64,000 nt of DNA from Rotaria sp. Silwood1 (GCA_905250075.1 CAJNOP010000011.1:682001-746000); one strand, 5' to 3'; shown: positions 47,254 to 61,387, counted from the first letter of the stretch. The notes: generated from the sequence alone by a model not told the origin. Made by a program: numbers and translations.

Positions 47254-48368
47254 CTATTTAATATGTATTAATGGTATAAATAATGCTCCACACCAATGTA
47301 TATAAATATATGTTGTTAATTGTAGTAATGACACATCAAACAAAGATAAAAGTATATAAGGTAAATGTACAAGTAATAAAAGACATGTGACAATAAATAA
47401 AAGACAAGCATTAAGTGGTTGATCAATACAATCTTTTGTTTGTATTGATGATGAACGAATTAATGGAGATGTTGAAAGCTCATCAAATAGAAAAAAAGAT
47501 TCATGTTGATCCACCTTATATGGTAATGATCGATTAAATTTATTCGATACTGATTTTGAAAATGAACATGTCCATAACTGAAAAAAAAACAATGAAGAAA
47601 AATAATTAGCTTTTTCTATTTGTATAATTTTATATTTACATTAAGTGTGTGTGATGGTTTATTTTCTGATTGTTCTAATTGAAAATTAAATACAGTATCA
47701 ATAAGATTTTTTAATTCTATCATATCTTTATGATGTTCATTAATATTTTGATTATGAACAATATTGTTTTTTTCTTTTTTATAATAATAATAATTAATTA
47801 AAGGCCAACAAATATGAATACTACTTAATACAAATGAAATAATTATTGGAATACAATACATAGTAAAATAAAGTATTGGAAATATCCACCATGGAACATT
47901 CACAGTTAATCTTCGATAAGGTAAATAATCAATTTCATCATATGATAAATTTAACCATAATAATGGTGAATATGCAATAATAGGTGCTAACCATATAAAA
48001 CAAATAAATATTCGTTGAAAAGAACGAATAGTTATTAATAAAACAAGAGAATAAAGTTGTACAGCATCAACAATATGAAAAACAAATGACCATAAACGCC
48101 ATGATATAGATTCTGATGACCATATCGTACGAAAATAAAAGAATGGTATCAGCCATATAGAAACAATTAATGATGATAATGATGAATTAATTAATACTAA
48201 ACGAATAGATTGAATTTGTTTATTATGTTTATAAATAATTAAATAGAGTATATGTAATGTATTTATTATAAATATAAATAAAAGTAATAGAATAACTAAA
48301 TAAAATTCCATAGAAATGGTTTTCATATCTAAAATATTCAAAATTTGTTTCTTTTTTATCATAAACAT
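47254..48368 (-). CDS. Divergent rhodopsin-family GPCR, amine-receptor-like, lacking a C-terminal tail
   Basis: Two exons (48368-47640 and 47577-47254, phase 0) give 350 residues with seven hydrophobic helices. TM3 aligns with aminergic receptors: an Asp in VFHIVDAVQLYS lies at the amine-binding spacing from FQR, which replaces the DRY motif. W in TM4 (FIWLAPII), P in TM5 (YCIPIIISF) and P in TM6 (VHLPYIL) are kept. The sodium-site Asp of TM2 is Ser (INSSLSSLIVSIWLIPF) and NPxxY is IPLIH. The protein stops two residues after TM7, with no helix 8. The third intracellular loop is long and spans the 62-bp intron. Start could be any of the first three Met codons; the first is used. Alternatives: an unrelated 7TM receptor or a decaying receptor gene. 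Confidence 0.75.
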
Positions 48369-50425
48369 GTTACTTAGTTTTCTACATCAATGAACACATC
48401 TGTTCTTGATCGACATCATTATGTCTGTTCATTGTGATGTATATATGATCTGTGTGATAGGATATTTTACTAGTTTAACCTTTTCTTTTTTGTATGACAG
48501 AAACAATAATGTTCATAAGACAGGATAATCATCTAATTACGTTATGAAATATTGATACAATGATTAAATAATTGTATTCCATTATTTTAAAAATAGAACT
48601 AATCAGAAAATATAAAATTAATATTTACTGTTTATATAATCAGAGCGAAAAAGAGAGAGAGAGAGAGAGAGAGAGTAATTCATTTCTTATATTCAATGTC
48701 ATGTCGGGTTAATATAAACCAACATTATGTTGTCGATACTTTTTGTTTCTTTGAATATTGATTGTTCTTTGCATAGAAAAAAAAATCTTCTGTAAGACAT
48801 TTTATGCTTATATATGATGTAATCTTGATTGAAATTGAATGTATATATTGGTTAGATTGACTAGTAAAAAAACACTCGTTAATCTGAATGAATAAGAAAG
48901 GTTAAGAAATAATCTATCAATAAAAAAAGAGTATTAAATTTCTTAGGATTCAGAAAGATTTACTTTTTTTTTCTTCAGATTAGATGCTTTTTCTTTTTCT
49001 CTAGAATTTATCTCTTAATTATTCACTTCATCATTTAATTTATTTCTAAATTATTGATTCACATAAAACAATAGAATAAAATTTTTATCTCATTACACGT
49101 AGTTAGAAGTATTTTTTTTTCTTCTTTTTTTAAGGATATGTTCGCATTTTATATGTAATGAAAAAAATGATTTATGTTTTATTCAACAAAATTTAAACTT
49201 AAGTATAGATATGAATATTTAATTAAAAAGTCTAAATAAAATGTTAAGATTCTTTTCTATGAGATTTTTCATTACAGACCTTTATCTTTTTTCTTCAACC
49301 TTCCTGATTTGATCATTCTCTTGCTTATATTCTTGACGAAATGAAAATGAGATTGAAATTGATTTATAAGGCTTGGAGAGAATACTATGATATTCTTTTT
49401 AACAGAACAGCTCAAAAGAAAAAGTTTACGTAAGTTTACACAATGTCTTATCGCATATTAGTTAAAACTATTTCAAGAGAACATGAAATCATTTTTTTCC
49501 AATGATTGATCATCAAAAAACCTAAGAGCAAAAATCAACGAACAATTTTTTTTTTTTTTACAAATTATTAACAATATGATTTCTTCCGTGAGAAATTCAT
49601 TTGCATTTAAATCTATTGATAAAAGTAATTTATTGACTATTAAATTTAACTAATATATTGAAAATAAAATCTCGTTAGTCTACATTTCTCTATGAATACA
49701 AAATAAAAAATAAATAGTAAATATGCACACAAAAATAAATAAACGTCGTCAAGATAATAAAATAAAACTGTGTATTTGAAGATTTTTCGTGATAAGATTG
49801 TAAAATATTCTCTTGAGTAAATATGTATATTTGATCAAGGACAACTGAGATTTTCTTTTCAATTGAATATGTATTTAAAAAAACATTATCTAATTAGGAT
49901 GTTTTTCTATCATTAGAAGCATTTATTATTATTTTTCAAATAGTTCTCGTTTTATCCAATGTATCAAATCAAACTCACATAGTTTATGTACATATAATGT
50001 TCTCTACATCGATAATGATAATGACGAAGTTGATAACTTGAAAAAAAGCTCGAAACAATCAATATTTTCATCTACTAAATGATTCTTTAGCTAAATGATC
50101 ATTCGACAAGCAAACTTTGTACCGTCATCATAAGGACATTTTTTTAATAAAACATTCATGTCAGCAATCTATGCAAATATAAAAATATAGAACCTTAACT
50201 ATAACCAGGTAAAAATGTCAACTTAATGATGATAGCTCATTTATTTTTTTTTTATCTTTGACATTATGTAAGTTGAAATTGATAGAAATAAGCATACATC
50301 TATTTATCATTTATATTGTTTATTCATTTGACGAAGCAAAAGATAACGAAACGTATAAAAAGTCGTGTAAGTTTATGCTTTTTTTTTATTCATTTCATTT
50401 ATTTGTATCATTATATCAACAAAAA
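48369..50425. other. Intergenic between the divergent GPCR and the GST
   Basis: AT-rich, no coding frame. A GA microsatellite is at 48653-48675. This 2-kb divergent interval should hold both promoters, but no specific element could be identified. Confidence 0.5.
48653..48675. repeat. GA dinucleotide microsatellite
   Basis: Uninterrupted GA repeat of about 11 units. Confidence 0.9.
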
Positions 50426-51058
50426 ATGAGCAGCAGTGATCTTAAATTCTATTATTTTAATTTACAAGCTCGGGGTGAACTTACTCGACTTATATTAGCA
50501 GCCGGTGGTCGTAAATATGAAGATATTCGTTTTGATATGAATCAATGGCCTGAATATAAACCAAAAATGATTTTAGGTCAATGTCCTGTATTAGAATTAG
50601 CTGATGGTACACAAATCCCACAATCAATGGCAATTGCTCGTTATATAGCTCATGAAACAGGTTTAGCTGGTACAAATAATCTTGAAGCAGCTAAAATTGA
50701 TGCTGTTGTAGATACACAACGTGATATAAATGAAACATTTTATACTAAAGTTTTCTTTGAAAAAGATGAAACCAAAAAAGCTGAAGAATTAGAAAAATTT
50801 TTAAATGAAACTCTCGTTAAACATGTGGAAAATTTAGGTAAATTAAAAAAAGCTTATAGTCAAAATGAATCTTATTTTGTTGGAAATCAATTATCATGGG
50901 CTGATTTATTTGTATATCAATCTATTCAATCTTTATTAAAAGCTGTACCAGATGTTAAAGGAAAATTTGGTGATAAATTCAAACCATTAATTGATGCTAT
51001 TCATGGTAATACAAAATTAAAAGAATATTTAGATAGTCGACCAACAACAGACTTTTAA
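50426..51058 (+). CDS. Sigma-class glutathione S-transferase
   Basis: A single-exon 210-residue protein of normal length for the class. The N-terminal thioredoxin-like domain has the sigma/prostaglandin-D-synthase signature FYYFNLQARGELTRLILA with the catalytic Tyr, then the glutathione-binding segment QCPVLELADGTQIPQSMAIA, including the Gln-Ser that contacts the gamma-glutamyl group. The C-terminal all-helical domain has the expected NQLSWADLFVYQ motif. It conjugates glutathione to electrophiles or isomerises prostanoids in the cytosol. The frame is open upstream to 50258, but the ATG at 50426 matches the family start and the extra residues are hydrophobic and low-complexity. Codon use is very AT-rich, like NADK. 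No intron is seen inside the CDS. Confidence 0.94.
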   Translation: MSSSDLKFYYFNLQARGELTRLILAAGGRKYEDIRFDMNQWPEYKPKMILGQCPVLELADGTQIPQSMAIARYIAHETGLAGTNNLEAAKIDAVVDTQRDINETFYTKVFFEKDETKKAEELEKFLNETLVKHVENLGKLKKAYSQNESYFVGNQLSWADLFVYQSIQSLLKAVPDVKGKFGDKFKPLIDAIHGNTKLKEYLDSRPTTDF

Positions 51059-54050
51059 ATCAATTTTTTTGTAAACGAAAAAAAAAAAGAAGAAAATTTG
51101 TATTAGGAAATTTTTAATCATAAAATAAATAAATATTCATATGAATTGTATTTGAATTTTTTCTTTATAACAATTGTTATTCTAAACAATAAATAAGTCT
51201 TGTTCGTTTTTTTTCTAAGATAAATGTGATAATCAAAAAAGATATGTTTGATTATACTTTGATTTAACATCGAAGTTTTTTTTTTCTGATAAATGATAAA
51301 ATTATATAATAATTGTTTGAAGAAGAAATGTAAAAAAAAATTTTATTTTCAATCTTACTTTTAAAAATTTGCAAACATATATTTTCTTTTTTTTCAAAAT
51401 ATTTCTGACATCTGAAGCAAGTATTATGCTAAATATTCTTTAATTATATTAAATAACATAAATGTAATGGAAGAGAATAAGAAAATTTTTTTATACTAAA
51501 TATAAATTTAATTATTTTGCTGCATCTTGACTTTGACCTGTCAATAATAACTTTGACATAAAATATCATTTTAGGTACTTACGAGAGTTGTGTGACAAGT
51601 AATTCAAAGAAATAAATGTTTTTAGTTTTTAAAAGCAATAATTGCGTTATTCAATTCAATCGGCTAACAGACCTTTATTTAGTTTCATTCATGCTTGTAT
51701 TAAGATTATTAATTATTCTAGTAACTAATTTTTTTTCTCTCATTTGATTATTTGTATCTAATAAAATGAAAATGTTATGCGTACATTGGTTGATAATTAT
51801 TTATGAACATATTTCATTAAATTATTTTTCTTTATTACTATAATTATTCTGAAATGTTTACGGGAATCTTTTATTTTAAAAAAATTAACCTTATCTCTTA
51901 TTCAGCTGTTTTAGATAGATTTTTTTGTATTGTTGAAACAAAATTTATGCAAAAATTTTATTATTTACGAAGTTCTTTTATAATAAGATCTAATTTACAA
52001 ATTCTGTTTATCGATTGGATTCTCGATACGATAAGCAGTCATTTTAATTACTTGATAAAATCATGTAAGGACAACGTGACATCCAAAAGGAATATATTTT
52101 TAGTTAAAGTTTGTTAAATAAATTGTAGCTTTCAAATAGAAAAAAAAAAGAAGATTTTTACTCGATTATCTAATTCATATAAAATAAATAAAAATTTGTA
52201 CGGAAAATAAAATTAAAAGAAAGAAATAATTAATAACTACGTAAGAAAACATGATGTTTATCACATCAAGAAAATATCAATTAACAAATTTTTGTTCTAG
52301 TTTTTTTTTAAACAGATTTCGATGAATATGTTGTCAGTCTCTGAAGTTTTCAATATTATACTTTAATAGGTTCAATGATTGATGTGTATCGTTTGTATAT
52401 TATACACTTTTTTTTTGTACGTCTAAACTTTTTCCTATAATAGAAGATCCTTGTTGATGGAATGATGCGTTAGGCATAATGGAAGACTCTTCTTAATTAA
52501 TTAATTTCTTCCAAAATTGGAAGTTTGATTAGAAAATTTTTTATGATATCTAGTTGAAAAAAATTTCTTTCAAAGTCTTGAAAATTACTTTGACTTCTCG
52601 AAAAGAAAACTCTTTAATTAAGCATTATGAAAATAAATCGCATACAATAGAAAATCCTTCTGAAAACTTTGCACGTTTCGACATAATCAAACATTCATTG
52701 TCTGCTATTGTGCAAATAAATCTACTTAAGTTTTTCATAATTTGAATAAATTTCTCAAATTGACAATGTAAACTTTAATGATATATATATATATATATAC
52801 GTAATATAGAATAGTTATTAAACCGTGTTAATGTTGTTGTTTGTACACGATTTAATGCTAATGGAAGTGTATTTATAGAAAAATATATTAATTCATTAAG
52901 TTCAAACACAGGAAGAAAGTAAAAGAATGTCTAGAAGTGAAATTCAATAAAGCATTTTCTTTGGATTTATAATCAATTTTGCAATATGAATAATTTTGAA
53001 AATTTTCTGTTTCATTTTTAAAAACACTTTAAATTTTATGAAAAAAAACAAAGAATACTAAAAATGCTTTTATGAAATTGTATGAGAGTAGAGTCTCATC
53101 AGAACAATTATGTTAAACAGTTTGGTTAATAAAATTTTCTAAAAATAGTTTTTTAAAAAGTTCACAACATGAAAAAAGCAGAAAGAGTTTTTAAAGTATA
53201 TACAAAAAGAAAAAAATAACAAGAATGTAGATCATAATAGAAATGTAAAAACTCTCTTATTATTTTATACCTTTTAGTGAATAACAGTTGTTATTCATTA
53301 ATAGTATTAATTCAAATAAAAAAATTGTTTTTACATCTATTGATAGTGTGTTGTGTTATTATGATCAATAAAATTTGAATCAAGAAAAAAAAAAGGATTT
53401 TGATTCGATACATATTTATTTTTCATTAATTGAACAATATTTTTTGAAATTTTAAAATAAATAATCAAAGTTAAGTTCAACCGACATTGTCTATCAATTA
53501 TTTTTTGTAAACATGAATAATAAAAGTTTCTTGTCATCAATCAATATAATTCACAAAAAAAGAAAAAAAGAACAAGACATTATTAATATGCATAACATTA
53601 TTTATTAATTAGAAAAATAATTAATATTCATTTTTGATAAATTGATGCTATGTCTATAGGAAAAAAGAAATTGTCCTTCAAACATGTTTGTTAAACAAAC
53701 AACAAAAAAAAATCTTACATTATTTTATAGAGTGGAAAAAACTACTTCTACTCTATTGGTACTGATTGATTTACCATTATATAATTATTTGTTATTCATC
53801 CCAAGGCATGCATACAGTCAATGGTTATTTTCTTTTCTTTCTTTACCATAATATAATGATACATCATACGTTACCTATTGATTTTTGCCTATTCGAAACG
53901 ACAAACATGCAATACTAAAATAGTAAAGAAAGAAAAGAAGAAAAAAATTGTATACATTATACGCACCAATGCTCCATTACTTCGTTTACATGCTTATACT
54001 AACGTTAGGTGGTGTCATATATTGATTGTATCGTATTGAAAAATATTTCG
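51059..54050. other. Intergenic, 3 kb, nothing recognised
   Basis: Extremely AT-rich, with aataaataaat shortly after the GST stop as a possible polyadenylation region and a TA microsatellite at about 52779-52799. Short Ile/Lys/Phe-rich frames are judged chance. Confidence 0.5.
52779..52799. repeat. TA dinucleotide microsatellite
   Basis: Pure alternating A and T run. Confidence 0.85.
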
Positions 54051-55051
54051 ATGATCATGCTTTTATTATTATTGATTATTTTAATCATTTTCAATTTAAC
54101 CCTATCAATTCCATTATTATTTATCGATTTATCACACACCTTTGATCCAAACATACCATTTTTTCCATCACAAACTCGCTTTAATTTTACACAACGTACA
54201 GTGCAATGGATCAGTAATGAAAGTTCATTTTTTTATTCATCCAATACATTTATAACAAGTGAACATATGGGTACACATATAGACGCACCTTATCATTTTT
54301 CATCAACTGGTTGGAAAGTAGATGAAATTCCACTTAAACATTTGGTATCAATACATGCTCGTGTAATTGATGTATCAAAACAATGCCAAAGAAATAAAAA
54401 TTATCTTATTACAATTGATGATGTTAAAAATAGAGATTTAATTATTCCAGAAATAGATGAAGATGATGGAGAAAAATTTTTATTTGTGTTAATTTTCTAT
54501 ACCGGTTGGACAAAATATTGGCCTGATCAAGTAACATATGCTGGTGGAGAAACTGATATTGAATTTCCTGGTTTAAGTGAACAATTAGCCACATATTTAA
54601 TTGATACATATGGGGACAATCTTGTTGGAATTGGTATTGATACTCTTTCAAGTAAATAAAATTTGATTTGAGAAATAAAAAACAACAACAACAACAATAA
54701 TTTTTCTAATTTTATTTTACTTTTTTTTATTTAGTTGATTATGGACAATCGAAAACTTTTCCAGTTCATCAAATATTTGCAAAACATAATAAATATGGAT
54801 TAGAAAATCTTGCTTTAGTCAATAGTTTACTTGAAAATACTGATAATGAATTTTTTAGATTAGATATATTTCCAATTAAAATTGGTAATGGCACAGGTGC
54901 ACCATGTCGTATTATAGCTCGTATTGATCCTACATCAAGAAATACTGCAAATTGGTTTGGTTTATTATTTTTCTTTTTTCTATTATTTCTTATTTGTTTT
55001 ATTATCAAAGTTTTTTATGATTTGAAATATAATCCAAATAAAAACTTTTAA
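54051..55051 (+). CDS. Cyclase / kynurenine-formamidase-family protein with membrane anchor
   Basis: Two exons (54051-54651 and 54735-55051) join as TCA A|TT GAT to 305 residues. The metal-binding hallmark HMGTHIDAPYHF of the cyclase family (KynB/arylformamidase-like metal hydrolases) is present near residue 75. It is preceded by IDLSHTFDPNIPFFPS and followed by YTGWTKYW, the GLSEQLATYLI region, GIGIDTLSIDYG and FPVHQ, matching the family order. The N-terminus is a strong signal peptide or anchor. Unusually, the C-terminus has a second hydrophobic helix (FGLLFFFFLLFLICFIIKVF) followed by a short basic tail, suggesting a type I membrane protein with its catalytic domain in the lumen or outside. 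The substrate cannot be told from sequence. GTG-initiated extension to 54009 was rejected in favour of ATG 54051. Confidence 0.88.
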
Positions 55052-56326
55052 AAAAATAAAATAATAATCATAATCTACTGAAAAGTTCTATACAAATAAT
55101 TTGATCTTTATCATTTTTTTTTTCTTAATTCGATTTACTTTTTCTTTTCTTCAAGAAAAATTGATCATATCAAAACAATAATTCAATATATATTCATGTG
55201 TGTATTAGCGCTAAAAAAGCTGAATGTCTCTTCTATGGGACATTGCGATAATTGCTATAAAAAAAGAATGTAATAAATTCTTACGGACAAAAACTGATAA
55301 TGTCCCAAGCTAATTTACTGTCTGATAGATCGTAGAGTGCAAAAGAAAATGCTTTTGAGTAACTGTCAGATAGTCGAACAATATTCTTTTTAATAATTCA
55401 TAATTTTTTTTTTTGAAGGTCGTTTTTTATTTTGAAAAATTTTGCCTGTTTGTAAATGCATGATGAACTTTTTATCGTTCTCAAAAATATCGTTAAACAT
55501 AACGGCAAACTAGTCGTTGAAATCATTCTCTAAACTTCTAATCGATCTACTTATATATTATTACATCAGAAAGAAAATGTCTCTTGAAAGAAACATTCTA
55601 TCCTAACAGCATGAAATATTCCATCAAACTATGAATATTGTAGAATCAGAATTATAATGAATGAAAAATGCATGAATGTTTAGAAATTGCAAAAATGTTT
55701 TCTTCAATTAATACATTGTATATTAAGAAAAAAAAATAATTGTATGAAAAGAAAAGGCTTCATATGAATAAAGAAAAGTGATAAGTTAGAACGTTAACAA
55801 TTAAATATTCTTTTCTAGGAACATTCTGAATCTTTTTAAAGAAAAAGAAAAGTAATTTAGTTCTAATTATAATGTGAGCATATTGAGAATTCAGATTATC
55901 TATTTATGCTTTCTTCTTATCCGCTTTCTTTCATTAACGAAAGAACCCCCATTGGATCTTGAGATTTATCTTCCCGAATTAAAAATTTTTTTTTTTCTTA
56001 TTGGATAATGTATATAAATCTTATCATGTGAGATAAAAAGTAAATAGATTATTAAGATTATGAAATAAATAAGATGAATTAACCAATATGGTTCTTTATT
56101 CATTTCATTTATACATTTCAAATTAAAATCATTTGTACAAATATTCTCTTATTATCGTTTTAATCATATCACTGAGAGCAAAATTTAATCGCAAACAAAA
56201 AAGAAATAAAGGAAGAAGGAACAAAGAAATTAAATGCGCGTTTACATACAATGTACTAAGAAAAAAACAAGCACAAGGTTTAAAAAAAAATATATATATA
56301 TTCTATTGACAGTAATTTTTATTTTT
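55052..56326. other. Intergenic between convergent genes, nothing recognised
   Basis: AT-rich DNA between the 3' ends of the cyclase-family gene and the second GPCR. No frame or repeat of note. Confidence 0.5.
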
Positions 56327-58280
56327 TTAAACATTAGCTGTATCTAATAATGTTACAGATGTGTTTTTTGAAAATTTTGATATTGGTTTATTATTCTTCG
56401 ATAATACCATTAATGGACTTTCACGATTATAATGTATACTACTAACACCATTTGTGACTGTTAATGATTTTGTTTCAGCTGTTTTTATTCGATGATGAGA
56501 ACACTTTTTATAATTATTATTTTTCTGACAATGCCAACAATTAAACAAAACTCTCATACATTCATGACGTAATTGATTATTCATAATACCATAAACTAAT
56601 GGTGATGCACATATTGAAATACAATATAGTAATGTTAATAAAACATATATATCTGGATGTAATTGACCACGTTTATCATAGGCACGTACAAAACCATACG
56701 GATGATAACCAAGAAAAAACAATGTAAATAAAACAGCAAACATTTTTGTTATACGTATTTCACGTCTCAATGAATGTGATATTGATAGTGCATTTGTATG
56801 TATTCTTCCAGTTGTATGTGTTGTATGTAAAACTTGAAAAAATATTCCAACAAAACAAAATATAATAATTACATTTGGTAATAAAATAAGTATTGTTATA
56901 TTAATATATATTTGTAATTTATTACGTATTGAACAACGTAATGCTTGTGGTGAATATGCTATTGCATCTGTTAAAAATGATGGTATACAACATAATATAG
57001 GTAAGACTCTTGTTATAACAAGTGAAACAATAATGTATGTTTTAATTGACATACGACGCAATAAATTCGGATAAACAACAACAATAAGTCGATGTATTGC
57101 AATAAGACAATGATGCCATAGAAGACAACCCATACAAATTGTTGAAAAATAAACAACTATTTTGCACAATATAGGACCACCAAGCCAACCTCGATTCACA
57201 TAAGAGAGACCAACAAAAAATTGATTGAAACCAATATTGAGTAAATCATTAAATTGTAACTAATAGAAACATCATATTTAGAACAAATAACAAGTTATAA
57301 ATAATATTGTTGACCTTTTTTCTTTTTTTTTTTAATTGAAGGAAATGTTTTTTGAGAAAAACAGTCGGAAGTAGGTGAATTTACGGAAGTTCTTTTCATG
57401 TTTTTTTTCTTTTTTAGTCTGAGTTTGAAAGGCAATATAAATTTTTCTATTTCTTTTTATTTCGTTCTACTAAATCAGAGTCATTAATTAATCATACTTC
57501 AGAATGAACTATTTTTATAAGTCTCAAAGTATATTTGAAAACTATAAGTGACAAACAAGAAAGTCACTTCATTTTCATACTTAAATAAAATGAACAATTC
57601 AACTGCAATTTATATATTTAGACATTTATAAAAAAAAGAATTGGGAAAAATTGAAGAGTACATATATAATTATTTCTAATATGTCTACAGTATCAATAAT
57701 ATGGATTGATTGATAGCTGTCTATTATGTAGAAAATATTTAAATAATAATCTCGAAATATTCGATGATAATTAATTCAAAAGACAAAGGTTATAATATAA
57801 ATATTATCAAAATAGTTTCAGTTTGGTGTGAAATACTTAGTCTATAATGAAAATGACTTCCGCTTGTGTATTTGTTTTATTTTTAGAGATCAATATATAA
57901 AACAATCGCCTATGGTTTTTTTATGCCCGGAAAGTATTAAGAGGACAAAAAAAAAAGAAAAGAGGAAATCGAGGTAAATGATTTAATTTTGCTATCCTAT
58001 TTTATTTTTATCTATCTGAATATTAATTATATCTTACCGAAACAATAAAAATATTTATAGTATATGATCGAAGTTTTTTAACAGAAAGTATTGTTGTTAT
58101 AAGAATTATATTTCCAATAAGACCAAAAAAAATAAATACAAATGCAAGTATGGCACCAATAAATGTAGCTTGTCTTGTTGGCTGTCTTAATTGATCAGAA
58201 AAGGTATGTTGATAAGAACTAGTTAAGTTAACTTTAATTGACCAAGCATTTGATGTAATTAATGTTGCCTCATTCATCAT
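56327..58280 (-). CDS. Rhodopsin-family (class A) G protein-coupled receptor
   Basis: Two exons (58280-58038, 57259-56327) join at phase 0 (IVS|LQFND) to 391 residues with seven helices. The extracellular N-terminus carries possible N-glycosylation (NLTSS). Class A marks: GLIGN in TM1; LQFNDLLN in TM2, with the Asp of the sodium site; Cys at the TM3 start (ILCKIV) with a loop-2 partner (LRCSIR); IHR in place of DRY, followed by LIVVVYP; Pro in TM5 (LLPNVII); GYHPYGF in TM6, which lacks the usual CWxP; and SPLVYGIMN for NPxxY. Helix 8 and a tail with Cys residues (NCWHC) follow. The intron is 778 bp and falls within TM2. The ligand is unknown; a peptide or small-molecule receptor are both possible, and GPR84/moody-like receptors share some features. 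Confidence 0.88.
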
Positions 58281-59765
58281 TGTTAATTATTAAACAATGA
58301 AAGGCAATTTAATTATTGTTATTTACTCTAAAATATTTAATCACAAAAAAATAGAATTGAAGAAAATCATAAAGATTTAATATAAAAGTAGTGTAGATAG
58401 CTATAATTAAGTTAGAACGTCAATCTTCATATGGAAGCATTTATCGCCAAACACAAGAACACATGCGAATAATATAAGGAAACGTTTTTTTCAACATGAT
58501 ATATTCTCTATTTCTCTTCAGTCATGTTCTCTTTTCTGCCTTGTTTTTCTCTGGTTTTGCTTCTTAATCAACATTTTCTTCTTTTCTTTTCTCTTTTTTT
58601 TTTTTTACCAGTTTATTCTTGTCTATTAGTTTAAGACTGAAGACACTGTGGAATGAATATACTAATAGCAGATGAATTCACTTGTATAGAAAAACTTCAT
58701 GGTATTTAAATATTACTACTAAATCAATTGATTTTAAATCACAAAATTTAATAATAGTTGTTTACATTTTTAATAAGAGATACAGAAGAAAAAAAATTGA
58801 TTTCAATATTTCAAATCTTCATATTCGATTAACATACAAACATGTCGATTTATTTCAAGGTTCTCTATCTACTCATCGCATTTTTTACTTAAACAACTTT
58901 TTTCTTTTTCAAATCTAATATAAATTGAAGATAAAGATTATTTTCTTTCTGCCACGTATTCTACTTGTTCTATGTCACTAGAACAAAAGCAAAATCAATG
59001 TATGTCAAAACTAAACAAAAAGAAGTGAATGATTAATTATATTTGAATAAAAATCTAGATGATGAATTGTAACAGAAAAAACATACTAAAATTATTATTA
59101 TCAGTCACACACTAGCTGAATCTTGATTATTATTTGTAGTATATCATATTATTATGCATATTCTTTCAATGCAAAAAAATAGGAGACAAACAAAACATAG
59201 GAACAAAAAGAAAGAAGAATGCCGCCAATTGAGACCTTTCCCATAGTGACATGCATTTCGGAGATATAATGAAAAGGACAATTGAATACCTTCGAGACAA
59301 CTTTTAACAAGAATGCATATCCATTGATGCGCTTTTCCCTAATCAAATATTTATTTCAAACAGACCAAAATAATAAATAATTCGTAATCATTTCTTTCAC
59401 TTTTTTTTCTTATATTGATATCTCAATAGAATGATACCTATATATATATATATGAATATCTTAATTATGATAAAACAATAATCATATATAGTATATATAC
59501 TAATTAATGTCGATCAATACTTACATATACCACATATACAGATGTTCGAATATAATAAGTGGCAACATGATGAGAAGGGAGTTTCAATTCGACAAGAAGG
59601 CGGAAAAGTGGTATTCAACGTCAAATGAGTTTAATGTCATCGCTGTCTGACGGACAAGAAGAGGAGTATTGAGACTGTTTTCTCGTTCGTTATTGTTCTG
59701 ACGCTATATTTCTGTTTGTTCTATTTTTCTTTTCTTTACATATTTTCTCTCTCTTTCTTCTCTGT

Positions 59766-59784
59766 GTCTCTCTCTCTCTCTCTC
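59766..59784. repeat. TC dinucleotide microsatellite
   Basis: Run of alternating T and C within a longer pyrimidine-rich strip. Confidence 0.85.
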
Positions 59785-61387
59785 GTCTTCTATTTCTTTT
59801 TTCTGTTTTTCTTCGTCATTTTTTATATGAAAATACAACATATTCTAAATGAAAAATTGAAGAAACTGTTGATTTTATCATTCTTTTTTTTTTCTCTTTT
59901 GAAAAAAAAAAATATTCGAAATCTGGATATATACTTTGAATAAAAACAAAAGACAACTTGTTTTTTTTGTCATCTCAAATTTTCTTTATTCATATTCATG
60001 TTCTTGCACCGGATAGAACTTATGATTCTTTCATCAATCATTTTAGTGTATGTTGCTAACAGGCAAAATAAAAATCACATCAGAAAAAATAAAAACAAAA
60101 AGAAAGAAAAAACATATCATGTGTTCAATATGCAAAAATTATCATTATCAACATTACTATTCTATTGTTCTATGTTTCTTCTGTATAGTTGTGTCCTTGT
60201 TTTAGTTCTCATTTTTGTTATCAACATCAGTTTCAAATGGAAACAACAAACAAGACAAGAAGGACAAACTCTTAATGAGGACTCTCTCATCATTCTCTAT
60301 CCATCTTTATCAATTCTTGTTTTTTTCTTATAAAATTTATAACGCCTACTCAATCAATTGTTTTCTCTTTTATTTACATGAGATAGTTCTAAGTGTTATA
60401 TTATACTCTCTTATATTTTACGTTAACACAAGAATGTCAATGGCAATATAGACATATATATGTAATTATTAGAGATCTGTTAGTTTCATTTTCTTTTTTT
60501 TTTTTTGATAATTATTATCATCATTATTGTTTTTGTTTTCTTACTTCAAATAAATGATAAACAAGTCATTAAATAATTGTAAAAATCAAAATAGAATGAT
60601 AAAAACAAGAATTACTAAAATACAATACAATTTTCCACTTAAATGAATCAATGATTCTATATGATATTAATTGTTTATTTAATAATTTCATATTAACTTT
60701 ACTTATAATATACATAAATATAACTAGTTAGATATAATGAAGAATATCTTATGAGAAATAAATATTTTTAAATATAACTAATGAAAATTTTATCATTGTC
60801 GAAATATAATAATAATAATTTATCTTGTTAAAATAAACTATTTTGAACAAAAACGGAAATAAAATCATCCATAGTCATCGATTGGACGACAAGAATAGAC
60901 ATACAAGATTATTCTTAGCTGGATTTTTTTTTTATACATACGAAAATGCAAATTAAATCTATCGAATCAATAGTTGTCTTTGGCCGATAGTCGACTCGAC
61001 GATTTAATTATGAATTAGAAAAACTCTTTATAGTAAAGAAAAAAAAAAAAAACAGCATCAATACTGTGAAAAGCAAAAAACCAAAACAAAAAAAAAGAAA
61101 CGATGATATATCGGCTATCATTCGTATAGATTCATTTTAGTTCACTTAAATAATTTGTCAAGATGCATTGATGCGCAAGTACATATATTGTAAAAGAAAA
61201 ATCACCGTTTCATTGAATAACATAACTACAACATGATTAGGAAGATGTCTGATTGCCGACATTGTCTCTTAGGATGGTTCACATGTTCTAACAATACTCA
61301 CTTATACATACTCCAGAGATTTATTCGTGCGCTCATACTAGAAGATAATGACTCGCTTTGCATGTTAACAACACATTACTAAAAATA

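Noticed and set aside
59998..60333. 111-codon frame with two hydrophobic segments
   Set aside because: Overlaps another frame of similar length, Lys/Asn-rich low complexity, no splice context or family match.
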